Counted from the stretch's first letter, positions 45,701 through 59,720 are shown. The stretch is DNA of 64,000 bases from Ridgeia piscesae (GCA_025642075.2 JAODUO010000048.1:320001-384000); one strand, 5' to 3'. Notes: generated by a model not told the origin, from the sequence alone. Program-made: numbers and translations.

Positions 45701-47330
45701 CTTCTGCGTCCGCTTCTGCGTCCTCTTCTTGTTCTATGTCCCCTTCTGCGTCCTCTTCTGCTCCATCTTCTGCGTCCGCTTCTGCGTCCTCTTCTGGGTC
45801 CTCTTCTTGTTCTATGTCCCCTTCTGCGTCCTCTTCTGCTCCATCTTCTGCGTCCGCTTCTGCGTCCTCTTCTGGGTCCTCTTCTTGTTCTATGTCCCCT
45901 TCTGCGTCCTCTTCTGCTCCATCTTCTGCGTCCGCTTCTGGGTCCTCTTCTTGTTCTATGTCCCCTTCTGCGTCCTCTTCTGCTCCATCTTCTGCGTCCG
46001 CTTCTGCGTCCTCTTCTGGGTCCTCTTCTTGTTCTATGTCCCCTTCTGCGTCCTCTTCTGCTCCATCTTCTGCGTCCGCTTCTGCGTCATCTTCTGGGTC
46101 CTCTTCTTGTTCTATGTCCCCTTCTGCGTCCTCTTCTGCTCCATCTTCTGCGTCCGCTTCTGCGTCCTCTTCTGGGTCCTCTTCTTGTTCTATGTCCCCT
46201 TCTGCGTCCTCTTCTGCTCCATCTTCTGCGTCCGCTTCTGCGTCCTCTTCTGGGTCCTCTTCTTGTTCTATGTCCCCTTCTGCGTCCTCTTCTGCTCCAT
46301 CTTCTGCGTCCGCTTCTGCGTCCTCTTCTGGGTCCTCTTCTTGTTCTATGTCCCCTTCTGCGTCCTCTTCTGTCCATCTTCTGCGTCCCTTCTGCGTCTC
46401 TTCTGTTTTTGATGTCCCCTTCTGCGTCCTCTTCTGCTCCATCTTCTGCGTCCGCTTCTGCGTCCTCTTCTGAGTCCTCTTCTTGTTCTATGTCCCCTTC
46501 TGCGTCCTCTTCTGCTCCATCTTCTGCGTCCGCTTCTGCGTCCTCTTCTGGGTCCTCTTCTTGTTCTATGTCCCCTTCTGCGTCCTCTTCTGCTCCATCT
46601 TCTGCGTCCGCCTTCTGCGTCCTCTTCTGCTCCATCTTCTGCGTCCGCTTCTGCGTCCTCTTCTGGGTCCTCTTCTTTCTATTTTCCCCTTCTGCGTCCT
46701 CTTCTGCTCCATCTTCTGCGTCCGCTTCTGCGTCCTCTTCTGGTCCTCTTCTGTTCTAGTCCCCTTCTGCGTCCTCTTCTGCTCCTCTTCTGGCGTCCGC
46801 TTCTGCGTCCTCTTCTGCGTCGCGCGTCCTCTTCATGCTTTTATGTCCCCTTCTGGTCCTCTTCTGCTCCATCTTCTGCGTCCGTGCTCATCTTCTGGTC
46901 CTCTTGTTTTCCCTGTCCTCTCTGCTATCTTCTATGCTTATGCGCCTTCTGGGTCTTCATGTTTTATGCTTCTGGACCTCTGCTCATGTTCTGCGTCGTC
47001 CGCTTCTGCGTCCTCTTTGGGTCCTCTTCATGTTCTATGTCCCCTTCTGGCGTCTCTCTATCTGTTCATTCGCTTCTGGTCCCTTCTGCGTCCTCTTCTC
47101 GTTCTAGTCCTTCTGTGTCCATCTTCTGCGTCCATTTTTCTTCTGCTATCCCTTTGTCCCTGCCGCTTCTGCGTCCTCTTCTGGGTCCTCTTCATGTTCT
47201 ATGTCCCCTTCTGCTCCATCTTCTGTGTGCGCTTCTGCGTCCTCTTCTGGGTCCTCTCCGTGTTCTATGTCCTCTTCTGCGTCCTTTTCTGCTCCATGTT
47301 CTGCTCCGTCTTCTCCGTCCAATTCTGGGT
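42783..47330. repeat. 78-bp minisatellite, about 58 units, C/T-rich
   Basis: Unit landmark TGTTCTATGTCCCC recurs every 78 bp in the homogeneous part (for example 46263 and 46341). Units contain smaller TTCTGCGTCC and TCCTCTTCT subrepeats. Many units carry deletions. The ends (42783-43250, 46700-47330) and patches near 43560-43640 and 44080-44200 are degenerate. Because 78 is a multiple of three and the units lack stops, very long frames exist in several phases. On the plus strand they read Ser/Ala- or Leu/Pro-rich; on the minus strand one is a 26-residue acidic repeat (EEDPEEDAEADAEDGAEEDA) and another Arg-rich. Frequent frame-breaking indels and lack of flanking exons argue against coding. 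Confidence -1.
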
Positions 47331-47599
47331 AGATATGCTTAATCTAAAAGGGTTCCATTGACCCAAACTGAAAGTTCCTCGATTTTGACTGCTCCACATG
47401 GCGCAGTAGCATTCATGCTAGTGCAGTGGGCTTTTAAACAGGTTTCCCGGGACCTTTCAGAACGAAAAGCTTCCTTTTACCTATAGGGCCCTTACCAATA
47501 CTGGACCGGGAAAATTTTAAGACAAAATGAAATGGCTTTGACCAAATGTTCCGGACTCATTTAGAAATATAATGACACTAAAAGGGCCCCTAGGCAAAA

Positions 47600-47775
47600 T
47601 GGAACCGGGAACATTTTTAATCAGAATAAATCGAAAGGTTTTGGGGGATGCAGCATTGTGTATTATATTAGAAATAATAATGAGAATAAAATGCACGCTA
47701 GAAGTAAAATGGCAACCGGAAGTCATATAATCAGAATAAATCGCGGTTCGTGGTGCGATGCAGCATTCCGTGACC
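47600..47775. repeat. Diverged tandem pair, about 110 bp
   Basis: AATCAGAATAAATCG ... GATGCAGCATT occurs at 47618-47656 and again at 47729-47767. No gene recognised between 47330 and 47900. Confidence -1.
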
Positions 47776-47906
47776 GTGACGTCATATTATCGAAATACAA
47801 ATTAATAAACACTGAATGTAAAAGTAATTTTACATTATTTGCTATTTATTTTTCTTTGTGATATTATTGAGCGACGACACCGACAACGACAGCTGCATGA
47901 ATTTAT

Positions 47907-49200
47907 GGCATCCCACCAGAAGCTTGGAAAAATCGAGGACCAACATTCAATATCAAATTCCACGAATTCTTCTTCTGCTGCTGGGAGCAGAGCAAACTCC
48001 CACAAGATCTCCGTGACGCGGTCATCATCACCCTGGACAAGAACAAAGAGGAAAATTCTGACTGCGCCAACTACCGCGGGATATCCCTTCTCGCCATCGC
48101 CGGCAGAATCTTAGCTAGAGTATTAGTGAACAGGCTTGTATCTACTATTGCAGAAGAACAATGTAGCCAATGTAGGTTTAGGACCAATCGGGGAACCAGT
48201 GGCATGGTGTTTGCGCTGAGACTGATACAAGAGAAGTGCCGGGAGCAAAACAAAGGAGTTTGCGTTTGACACCGTGAGTAGAAAAGGACTTTGAAAAATT
48301 CTTGGAGACTTAGGCTATAAACCGAAATGTATAGGCCCTTCAAAATCACAAATTGGCGTGTAACAGGGCTGCCTTCTTGCTCCAACGGTTTTCACGCTAT
48401 TCTTTACCATGATCCTCCAACATGTCACAGAAGACCTTGATGACGAGGATGGTGTTTACATTCGTTTTCGTATAGATGGCAGCCTGTTCAACGTAAGCCC
48501 ACACAAAGACCAACGAGAAACTGACCATGGAGCTCCTGTTCGCTGATGATGCTGCCCCTGTTGCCCAGACTGACTCGACCATGTAGCGAGTAACATCTTG
48601 CTTCGCGGGAGCCGCTCAGCTCTTCGGACTTGAAGGACGTCTGAAAAAGACTGAAGTTCTCCATTAGCTCGCGCCACAAGAGAGTACCATCTACCAGACA
48701 TAGCCATCGAACAGCCAGAACTGAAAGCAGTCCACCAGTTCAGCGACTTAGGATGCGTTATCACATCTGATTGCCAAAATAGACAAAGAAATGGACAATA
48801 GACTGGCCAAGGTAAACAGCGCCTTTGGTAGATATACAAATGTGTCTGGAACAACAACAATCTACAGAAAGACAAGAAGATCAATGTCTACAAACCTGGT
48901 GTGCTGACCTCTCTACTGCTTGGTGCTGAGTCATGGGTCATCTATCGTCGCCACCTCCGTCTCATCTCTTCCTTTGAAACCAGACGAAGGGCCACCATGG
49001 AAGACAAAGGGAGAAGGCGGAAAACCGGGACCCTTCTGACACCACCGCTGAACAGACCGTGACGTGCAGGCGCTGTGGGAAAATGCCTATCTTGGATGTT
49101 TCATCAGCTATCAGGCTAATCAGCGTGCCTGCACCAGACGTGGACTTCCTCAGGAATCTTTGTTCGCGCGAAGCAGAGCTATGATGATTACTGAGCGATA
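47907..49200 (+). pseudogene. Non-LTR retrotransposon reverse transcriptase, degenerate
   Basis: One frame is open from 47907 to a TGA at 48267: GIPPEAWKNRGP, FFCCWEQSKLPQDLRDAVI, CANYRGISLLAIAGRILARVL, RTNRGTSGMVFALRLIQEKC. These are the fingers and palm segments of LINE reverse transcriptases (the YRGISLLS and RGT motifs). In other frames follow LLAPTVFTLFFTMILQHV (48373 on), GVYIRFRIDGSLFN, ELLFADDAAPVAQTD (FADD at 48539-48550) and weak thumb-like text to about 49200. Several frameshifts and stops; the 5' end is missing. RTE- or craniofacial-development-protein-like in appearance. Confidence -1.
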
Positions 49201-51017
49201 AAATCAACAACAAAAACTATGTGCTTAGATTTGCCCGCTCTCGGAACTATTCAGCGTCGCCGTGCATATTGAAAGTTCGTACATTTTCGCCGTTGAGCAC
49301 GCTTTAAATATTGCTACAATTTCAAGAGACTTACCTGTCAACTCTCATGTTGTGATCGAACACCAGTACGTTTCTTCCCGAATACTGCGCCCATAGCCTC
49401 CTCGGTCGTTCGCTGTGGATACTGGAAGCCAATGTTGACGTCATTTCCGCGCGAGCAGTCACGTGCGATATGTTACCTTCTTTTAAACGGCGATCGCGCA
49501 AAAAATGTTCTGCTTACGTAAGATCATGTCTAAACGACACGTCCACCCCATACAATAATTACTTTATCGTGGATTACTTACCGTAAACAGTTGGTTACAT
49601 GGTGGGCCATTGCATCCATAAGAATTAATTAAAAGGTGCATGTGTATAGTTCCTACTACACATACAGATATACAGTTGCAAATTAACTACCAGGGACTGT
49701 AGGTACGTTCCTAGAAATACCCGAGCAATTATAATTTGTAAACAGAATTTAATGTTCCTAAAACACATCTAGAAAGACATGATTTTGACACTTTTATCGA
49801 ATCCAGAACCACCGAGAAGTATATTATAGAAACAAGTTACTGCTATTCAAAAATAATTATTAATGGTTTCATTCCAGAACACATTGCTAAAGCAGAGTGA
49901 TTTCACCTCATTCTGTGTGCACATGCACAGTAACTTTTTCATGATAGATCTGTACAGTGTAGTTGAGCTTCATACTGTAGCAAATCAATATTTCCCAAAA
50001 CAGTAACTAGGGATTATGTTTCTTCAGATTTTTTTCTTACTCCTTACTTTCGACCTGTTGTGTGAATCTACACAAATAGAAGTACTGTCACTTTGTCATT
50101 AGAATTATTCACGGCTGCAACATGTACAACGAACAATAAACAATTATTTCCTTTTACCTGCTCTTGTTGTCTGCAAATATTTATTGTCATGCCGATGACA
50201 TGTTACGTCACCATGTATACATCACTTGCAACACACAACCAATGAACGGCATGTGCTTTGTTAGAGTTTAGATTTTTGTGACACTATCTTCAGGGGGGTG
50301 CCACCGAGTGTAATAGGCCATAGATTTTATGTACATTTCTGCTAGCAGTATTTCTTTTCAGGTGAAGCTGGAAAGCCAGGTTTCTTTGGGGGCAGAGTTG
50401 GTTTTCCTGGTATCTATCACGAGTATAAAACAGTACAGTATAGTATACAAGTATAATAAGAACACCTAAGCACATATCTACTGGACAACACGTTTAGTTT
50501 TACAAATAATGTGTTGTTAGTTTTCCAATTGATATAAAGAAATTTGCTGTATGGTAAAGTAGTATTGAATGGACATGTTAATTATAATCCCGTTACCTTT
50601 CATAATTACATGCATTTACCCATAAATCATGCCTATTATGGTTAACTTGATGTGTAAAAATAATATGTTAACTGACATCTTCACCTATAACAGTGTCTTG
50701 ATACTCGCCCAAATGGGTAGAGTGCTGAATTGGCACCACTGGAGACACCACTTTGCAGCAGATGGGTTCCGGCTTCCACATAAGCGTGGACTCATAAAAG
50801 TACACACAATTTACTGGTTCATACACTAACACACTATGATACATTGATGAAATAGGCATAAGGATGGAAATATAATATTACTATGTTTAATATGATATGA
50901 AACAGTACAATAATCAATCAATGTGATTGACCAAACATGTTGTCTTATATACTTGCTGTCTGTATTTCGTGGTGACTTGAAAAAGGAACTGTGTGTACTC
51001 TAAACTACATGTATCAT
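49200..51017. other. Intergenic, no gene recognised
   Basis: Only short frames without familiar motifs. A brief GC-richer patch at 49240-49500 has no open exon that I recognise. Confidence -1.
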
Positions 51018-51261
51018 CTTGAATCTATGTGTATATCTATGGTGCACGTTCTGTTCCTACCGTAACGCCAAGGCAAAAATCGGTCCACACAATTCAAATA
51101 GAACACACGTATATTAAGTTTACATGTGTCTTAGTTTAATTTGCGAGTTTTTTTTTGTCTGTAGCACTTCATGAAAAGCAACTTTCAAGCTATTTATATA
51201 CACGCATTTGGCGGAATGTGTATTTATTATTTTAATACAGTTATGGATGAATCAGTAAGGA

Positions 51262-51500
51262 ATTATTTTGCAAAATGAGCCGTGCAGTTACTAAATAATT
51301 ATTTTGATCGATGCTTGTCAGGGTTGAAGGAATGAAGCTGTCATCGGACCGCCTAACGTAAACAATAAATATGTTCCTTCATTCATCGGTCTCTTTGTCA
51401 TTCCCATTATTTTGAAATGCCACATAACCGATCCATGTACTTTTAGATTTTTTATTATTGTCGTGGCAACCCACTGCACAACGATGTTTTCCTCACATTA
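51262..51500 (-). pseudogene. THAP domain remnant, second family, copy 2
   Basis: Minus-strand equivalent of 20630-20884. CAVGCHD is preserved, but the second codon is TGA where the other copy has CGA, a change expected from CpG decay. The C-x2-H part survives only as ARLILQ-like text out of frame. Confidence -1.
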
Positions 51501-51588
51501 TTAAAATTATTTGCAACAAACAACGTTTACGCCATGATTACGCGGTCCTACGAATTGTCTATGCCTCCCGGTGAGGGCGCTGCAGTGC

Positions 51589-51648
51589 GAGGGACATCAG
51601 AGCCTTAGTTACACTTTTTATTATCTATCTAAGGCTCTGAGGGACATC
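51589..51648. mobile_element. Short hairpin insertion with 11-bp direct flanks
   Basis: GAGCCTTAG...CTAAGGCTC inverted ends around about 20 bp, flanked on both sides by GAGGGACATCA. The flanks look like a target duplication, but the sequence at 20490-20545 shows a related arrangement, so it is old. Confidence -1.
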
Positions 51649-51656
51649 ATCAGGCT

Positions 51657-51810
51657 AGCCTCGGTTATCCAGGCTCCGTTATTTAATTTGTTATTTCAAA
51701 TCCGGCCTGAGAACCGAGCAGCGGTTACAACTGCAGTCCATTCATTTCCCAATTCAGAGTTGAGGGGCTTAAAAATGCTGCCATTTCACGGAGCCTGGGT
51801 AACCGAGGCT
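51657..51810. mobile_element. MITE-like element, second copy
   Basis: Terminal inverted repeats at 51657-51678 and 51789-51810 (AGCCTCGGTTAYCC ... GGTAACCGAGGCT). Internal sequence matches 20285-20470 with an internal deletion. Confidence -1.
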
Positions 51811-52045
51811 AGGGCTAACACAGACGTTACGTTAGTTAGTGGGCTTACTCAGTGCCCTACGTATCACGAATGTCTTAATCCGTCACGGAATAAGGGTTGG
51901 TGCAGCAGTATTTTACGAGTAAGAAACCTGGCATGCAATGAAGGAGACGTTATAATGGCCGTCTATGACAATGCCATATGCCAATGGGGAACTCAAATGG
52001 GGTAATTAATATACTATATAAAAATTAATTATTATTATACGCATA

Positions 52046-52860
52046 AACCTGTGCATTAATGCGCAGTTGTAGATTTAGAAATGCTGGCCTGATGTTTTCC
52101 CAATCTTGCTTTTTACACTAACAGAAATGCAAAATGTAGGCCTAGAGTAGATCTCTACCATAAGCATTGTTTCATAATAATTAGTTGCCATGGCGACATC
52201 ATGCGCCAAATGATGGCACATTTTAATTAAGATGCCGTGTTCAATTCGGGGCAAATTATGACCCTTATGGAGAGCAAAGCTCACAGCCCTTGCAGTGGGA
52301 GTGCATTCTGCATAAACTATTCTATTTAATATTTTGCATGTTTTTTTACGATTTCTAGTGTGAACCCATAGATCTCGAGTATTTGACTAATCAAAAAATT
52401 CCGTTGCCCTACTACCGCACAATCTTGATTCAGAAATTCCTTTCTACAACGATCGAGTGTCAATTGTAATTAAAAGAATGCTTTGATATACTTTACAATA
52501 GTGGCATATGGGAGACCAGGACAATTTGAGGCAGGTGAGGTCCGGGAATGCATTTTGATAAAACACGTGTACAGTCACTTTTGACTGTATATATTGGAAA
52601 TCGCGAAAAAAGTGTCCAAATGTGGTTTCTTGAAGAAGAAACCGTCAAATAAAAATGCCAATATAACTACTTTAAGTTTATCAACCTATAGTCATATATT
52701 AATTTATCATATCACATAACTTGTATTTATTATATTGTGTACCTAGTATATAACTAGATGTTCAATATGTTATATCCATACATTATCATATCACAGAACT
52801 TATACTTATTATTATATCTGGTTACAGAGACATGTAAAAATATGGCAGAAATTGACATTA
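52046..52860. other. Intergenic, no gene recognised
   Basis: AT-rich sequence; no motif or open frame of note. A TATCATATCACA repeat pair occurs near 52708 and 52788. Confidence -1.
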
Positions 52861-52869
52861 ATAACTAGG

Positions 52870-53090
52870 ACACCGCCGCTAGTGATCGTGGTAACTGGAG
52901 ATCAGTTGTCAAAACTGGCAAGAAAAGGGGAGAAGACAGAAGAATGACACAACAGGCTGAGAGGAGGGATCACCGAAAGCAGCCATCTGACTGTGCTGCG
53001 TGCTCTTCACAGTCAATTGAGTATGTCTGCCGCAGATGCGGTAGAGAATGCCACGCCTGAGTCGGACGTTTTAGTCACACAAATGACATA
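52870..53090 (+). pseudogene. C-terminal zinc-finger tail of a LINE protein
   Basis: Reads WRSVVKTGKKRGEDRRM, AERRDHRKQPSDCAACS, YVCRRCGRECHA, a stop, then VGRFSHTND. The C-x2-C...H pattern followed by R-x-SH is the usual C-terminal end of RTE/CR1-like LINE polyproteins (CRD/C-GLxSH type). The upstream reverse transcriptase is absent. It may belong to the same family as 47907-49200, 3.7 kb away. Confidence -1.
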
Positions 53091-53280
53091 GTAAATACTC
53101 TAGAAACAATATATACTTTTATAGTACAATTGATCATATATTACACACACAAAAGATAAAACTATGTAAATCAATACAATTAATAAATTAGTTGTACATT
53201 CTGCTAAAACAGCGAGTCTGCAATTTGGACTGAAAACGAGAGTCTGTTCCTCATTAATTAATTAATTAATATACGTTCCT

Positions 53281-53342
53281 CATACTGCACTGCACTGCAC
53301 TGCACTGCACTGCACTGCACTGCACTGCACTGCACTGCACTG
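53281..53342. repeat. (TGCAC)n microsatellite
   Basis: About 12 perfect pentanucleotides. Confidence -1.
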
Positions 53343-53647
53343 AAAGTATACGGCAAGCAAATTGTGTTCATCTGTAAAATGTTTGCAATTTGAAAGTTCT
53401 ACCAGCGGCATGTTCACCTTGTAAACCGAACATCCAGTTACCTTTAAAAACATTAGTGGCAATTTGCATACGTAAACCGCAATTCCCCAGGATATAAACA
53501 TTTAACGATTTCCCCGGCCCCTTTCCCACATTCGACAAGGCAAACAAAGACGACTTCCTGTCACACGCTACTGTGCTGGCTAACAGCAGAATGAGAAACA
53601 ATGTCTCCCTTTAAAAAACATTAATGCGCTCAATACACATACACATA

Positions 53648-55450
53648 TTAGTCGATCGACCTCGCAAAGCGATCGTGTAGATATGGGAGAACCTTGGTGC
53701 AGTACAGCTTAGAGTATTCCACTGAACCACCCGCCAGAATTCCCCACTTGAGGGGATGCCAGTAGCTCTTCCCAACCAGGGACTGCGTCGTAAAATACTT
53801 CCATGGCTGCAGCCGGCGTGCCACGTCATTCACAGCCACGCCGCGGATCTCTACCACGTCCGTCGGTGCCACTAAACACCTTATTATCGTCGGCACGGCA
53901 ATTTCTAGGAACACCCTGTGACGCAGAAATACGTCAACAAGTTCTAGGAATTCTCGAGAAAGCTTGCTTGGAATGTAGTAGATGTCGGCGAAGCCGCCAT
54001 TTGGACGGTCGGCCGCTCCGTTCGACGACAACAAGCGCTGGTAGCCCGCGTGCATGATCGCCGAGGAATGTGTTCGGTTGGCAATCTCCTTCAGCGCCTC
54101 AACCGTTGCGTTTTGGTAATCCTTCCACCATTTCCAGTGCGGGTAGAAGTCGCACATGCCGAGCTTACACTCGCGAAGCTTGCTGATCTCGCCGATTCGG
54201 ATCGAGTTCTTCGGTCTGTACCACACCGCTTTTGTCGTCAGCTCGGACAACGTGTGGACAGCGAGTAGCAGGTCGTCGGCCGCCGACAGATACCCGTCGA
54301 CCGCGTAGTCCAGCCGAAGCGCCGTCTCCATACACTTGTAATTGAAAGCTCCGGGTACGTGACCTTTGGGGGATTGCCCGTATGAAATGAACGAGAATCT
54401 AAAATTGTTCAGACCCGGATACCTACTCGCGTCGATACTAATCGGGCCACAGTACAGCATATTTGGGAAGAATGGTCGGTACAGCGTTTCTAAGTAGGGA
54501 ATTGCCTCGTAGTGCGGTTTGTTGAAAGTGACTACAAGAAGAACTTCATTGAACTGGGTCCACGGTTGTGCAAAGTTGATATGTGTGTCCTTGGGCAACG
54601 TTACATTGTCACGATGACACGTGTCTTTGTAGAATTTCTCCACAGCGACGATATTTGTAACTGGGGTACGTAGACCAGCACCGAAATGTCGACGTGTCCT
54701 GGTCACGGACTGGTCTACGGCGTGTAGTATCACCTGTTCACAAGCTTCATTGAACGAGTCGCTGAATCGTGGAAAGGTATAGCTGACATGTTCTAATGCA
54801 TCGAACCAATGAGTATAAAATAACACAACCGATTCGTGCAGGAGCCCCGAATTATTGGCTATTAGATCCAAAAGGCATTGCCTCATGGTTGTGGCGTGAC
54901 AACTCCACTTGTTCAGTCGAGCCGTCGTGGACAATAACCGACTGCTGACTTTGTCACTTAAGCCAGTTCTGCACCCTTGCACAACCACCTGGTTACCACT
55001 GAGCCACAACAAACGCTGCACAAACAAACTCCACGTTAACCTCTCATTAGAACCAGTCACCAGCGCCATCGGCAAAGCCCAGAACGCGTCACGTGTGAAG
55101 AGGGCGTCGTCGAGATGGATCAGTGTGAATCTCCCGTAGGCCAGTGCCACCGGCGGCGCGTGGACGTCACACACAGGACCGTTGGTGGACGAGTCTGACG
55201 TCTTCACTCCTGCACACGCTGTCGTTGTCTGGATGGCAGCGATTCTGTGGCGACACAGCGAGTACTCCAATGCTGACGGGGAGTGCGTTCCACGGAATGT
55301 CCTGTTGCAGCCAAAGTGGGCTGCCGCATCAAACATAATGTCGTTGGACGTGAACACCAGCCCCGTATGAGGTCCGGCAGTGTGCTTCCGCGGTGGTGGC
55401 ATGCTGCCATCGTCTGACACCGTGATGGGCAATATAACACTTGCACCGTG
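53648..55450 (-). CDS. STELLO-like glycosyltransferase copy 4, exon C (terminal exon)
   Basis: Intact 601-codon exon including the stop, after the acceptor TTTTGCCTGTAG|CAC. It has the same motifs as copy 2: SDDG, LDDALFTRDAFW, QRLLWLSGNQVVV, FNEVLLVVTFNKPHYEAIPY, GAFNYKCMETALRL, ADDLLLAVHTL. It is three residues longer than copy 2 because of an RYPGLNNFRFSF stretch where copy 2 has RYPSLNFSF. If one took the ATG at 55478 as the start, a TAG would interrupt codon 10; under the splice model that TAG is the last intron triplet and harmless. Spliced to exons A and B it gives about 711 residues, and with copy 2 it is the other candidate functional gene. Confidence -1.
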   Translation of the reverse strand, partial: HGASVILPITVSDDGSMPPPRKHTAGPHTGLVFTSNDIMFDAAAHFGCNRTFRGTHSPSALEYSLCRHRIAAIQTTTACAGVKTSDSSTNGPVCDVHAPPVALAYGRFTLIHLDDALFTRDAFWALPMALVTGSNERLTWSLFVQRLLWLSGNQVVVQGCRTGLSDKVSSRLLSTTARLNKWSCHATTMRQCLLDLIANNSGLLHESVVLFYTHWFDALEHVSYTFPRFSDSFNEACEQVILHAVDQSVTRTRRHFGAGLRTPVTNIVAVEKFYKDTCHRDNVTLPKDTHINFAQPWTQFNEVLLVVTFNKPHYEAIPYLETLYRPFFPNMLYCGPISIDASRYPGLNNFRFSFISYGQSPKGHVPGAFNYKCMETALRLDYAVDGYLSAADDLLLAVHTLSELTTKAVWYRPKNSIRIGEISKLRECKLGMCDFYPHWKWWKDYQNATVEALKEIANRTHSSAIMHAGYQRLLSSNGAADRPNGGFADIYYIPSKLSREFLELVDVFLRHRVFLEIAVPTIIRCLVAPTDVVEIRGVAVNDVARRLQPWKYFTTQSLVGKSYWHPLKWGILAGGSVEYSKLYCTKVLPYLHDRFARSID

Positions 55451-56335
55451 CTACAGGCAAAACAGAACAGGAATGTTCATTATTTAGAATACTAAACACA
55501 CTGTATTTACGAAATGATTAACAAGAAATGTATTTGCATTCTATCTGTGGATATTCTGCGAGGGTGTGTCTGATTACACATCGTGATGGTTGACATCACT
55601 GGATGTTCTTGAACAGACTTCCGAAATTATATTCAACATATGTACTGTATTATTAATCTGTTTTTGCTTTGATGTCAATTTAAATACTATGATGCCCCTG
55701 AGACTAAACTAAATATGCTAAGCAACTGTGTTGGCAATATACCATGCGCTGATTAGCTTAATCACAATTTATATGTTCAACACGGTCACGATATTCCCAT
55801 TTTTACACACTCAATCTTTTATTACTAATTATCAACTTTTCTGATTCCACGAACCTCTAACCAAAGAGACAACCAGCCTATAAACAGATGCACCCTTCAC
55901 AGCACTCGTAATTAGTTAGTTCATACTTTCACCAGGCACGTGCTGTTTGTGGACGTCTGACCCAAAACAATTCATTGAAACACTCCTGATTACATACACT
56001 GCTGAATATACCTTAGTTCCTGAGTGAGTAAACTGATCCTTTACAATCTATTCTGTCCATTATTTCTGTTCACTACAAGCAGCCAATTATCGTATATCTT
56101 GTACAGAACACAGACGTTCATGCTAAACAATACATATGATTACCAGTTGGTGTCACAAATATTAAACAAACCAGAAAAATTAGACAAACTACCTACCGTA
56201 TGCAAATAGTAATAAGGAGTATCTACAGTATAGCTTTCCAATCAGACGCAGCATGTGATGCAAGGACTGTCAATGGAACACGACAGAGTAAGCATAATAT
56301 TACTAGCCGCCTAATTGTATTTTGTGGTTACATAC

Positions 56336-56450
56336 CTGAATCGCATATAGGTAAGCCGCAAGGAGCCGAAATGGTTGCTTATCAGAGAGACGTAACTGAC
56401 CTCTGCTCTTATCAATGTCAACTTGGTTCAGGACGACACATCGAGAATGT
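56336..56450 (-). CDS. STELLO-like copy 4, exon B
   Basis: 115 bp with acceptor TTTATGCTTTCAG|A and donor TTCAG|GTATGT. Reads HSRCVVLNQVDIDKSRG, LRLSDKQPFRLL, AAYLYAIQ. Introns on either side measure 1,066 bp (A-B) and 885 bp (B-C). The plus-strand frame at 56200-56454 covering it is a shadow. Confidence -1.
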
Positions 56451-57516
56451 CTGAAAGCATAAAACAACCACACTAATACTACACATGTGCATTATGCACA
56501 GCTACAAGGGTAGACCATCCTTGAACTTCAGGAATTTAAATAAATTTTTGACTGCAGAATCTGCAAAACAGCCACGTTACTTTATGCTGCTGTGTGATAC
56601 TAAGGTTAGTGCTTCATACCCGTAATCAAGATTCCGACTGCAGCCGTTTCAAACCTTGGGAAAGTTCTTTAATTCCACTTTACTCTTGTTCACTCATCTG
56701 TATAAATTAGTACTTGCCTATAGATATTAGTGAACAAAAAAGTTAATAGTTAAACAAGATGAAATATATAAAGTTCTTTGAGCAGTCCTTTGGAAAAATA
56801 ATGTATTAATAAGAACGTGACATTAATATTAAATTGATCTCTGGCATAGTGAAATGTAGTAGTGGTAGTGTGACATGAAACGATACACAATGCAATACCA
56901 GAAGGAAAGTGGAAACTGCAGTGGACACAAATTACGTTCACAAATCATTGATATTTAGAAAGTGGTCGTAGGACATGACTGAGAATGGAAAGTAGTGGGT
57001 GGAGGTTAACACTAGGGAGGAGACACACTTATAGTGTCTCCAAGTACCAGGTATACGTAAATGTTTATTGATTTATATAGCACCATATTCATTCAATAAT
57101 ATTCCATGGTGCTGTACAATACAAGAAAATACACAATGAAAGTTAATATAAACATTCAATATAACACACATACAGTGTAAATTGATGTAATGTGAAACAG
57201 TAAAATCATTATAAAATAGATAAGCATATTATTTAATTAATAAATAATTATATTAATGATAATGTAATGATATTGTTTTAAATAATATTAAATACATAAA
57301 TAATTATTTTAAAAAATTAATAATTTAACTACAAACATCCGACATATTCTAAGTAATTATCTGACAAGTGTAAAACAAAGAAAATAATATAGATATAGAA
57401 TGACAATTAGTCACTTCTCGTAGGCAAGATACAGAAATCAACTTTGCAAAAATATTGGGCAGAAATATCCTGAATAATTGCATGGAAACCGAAATAAAAA
57501 AGAACACAACGAAGAC

Positions 57517-57734
57517 CTGTATTGTGCCGTGTGTCCGTCAACCAAGAGCACCATCCAGTCAACAAAGGTCAAGGCCAGTGCATTACAAGACGCCTTCCTG
57601 CCCACAACAATGACCCATCTCTGGGTGGCTGGTTCGGGAGTGGGAACATGCTCAGGTGGTGTTGCTTCCGTGTTCCCATTGGGAGACTTCACGTGAGCAG
57701 ACGGGATCTTCACAGGTGTTGTCTGTCCTGTGTA
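57517..57734 (-). CDS. STELLO-like copy 4, exon A
   Basis: 218 bp; acceptor GGTTCCTTTTCTTGGTCAG|T, donor ACAG|GTCTTC. Encodes YTGQTTPVKIPSAHVKS, a PTPEPATQ linker, RWVIVV and DWMVLLVDGHTAQY, and leaves two bases for exon B. The acceptor implies at least one exon further upstream, which would be expected to hold the start codon and a type II membrane anchor. I could not find it in 57750-63800. Confidence -1.
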
Positions 57735-57831
57735 CTGACCAAGAAAAGGAACCGTGGTCAGACAATGCTGTAGTATTTGGGTAGTGTGTGGGTGTTAGCG
57801 GGTGAGTGGATGTGTGTGCATTTTGTGCATG

Positions 57832-59720
<1,889 letters not shown>

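Larger units (their letters stand above)
51018..52045 (-). repeat. THAP-containing repeat, copy 2 (inverted partner of 20050-21105)
   Basis: Reverse complement of 20050-21105, diverged. It lies 1.6 kb beyond the 3' end of glycosyltransferase copy 4. It includes a MITE-like insertion, a short hairpin unit and a THAP remnant. A plus-strand frame of 144 codons (51571-52005) is an artefact of this repeat. Confidence -1.

Noticed and set aside
42819..46412. A 1,197-codon plus-strand frame and several others over 250 codons in the same region
   Set aside because: They come from a 78-bp, stop-free minisatellite whose period is a multiple of three. Frames switch wherever a unit has an indel, and no flanking exon or start context supports any of them.
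48071..48884. Minus-strand frames of 60-142 codons
   Set aside because: Antisense to recognisable reverse transcriptase motifs on the plus strand.
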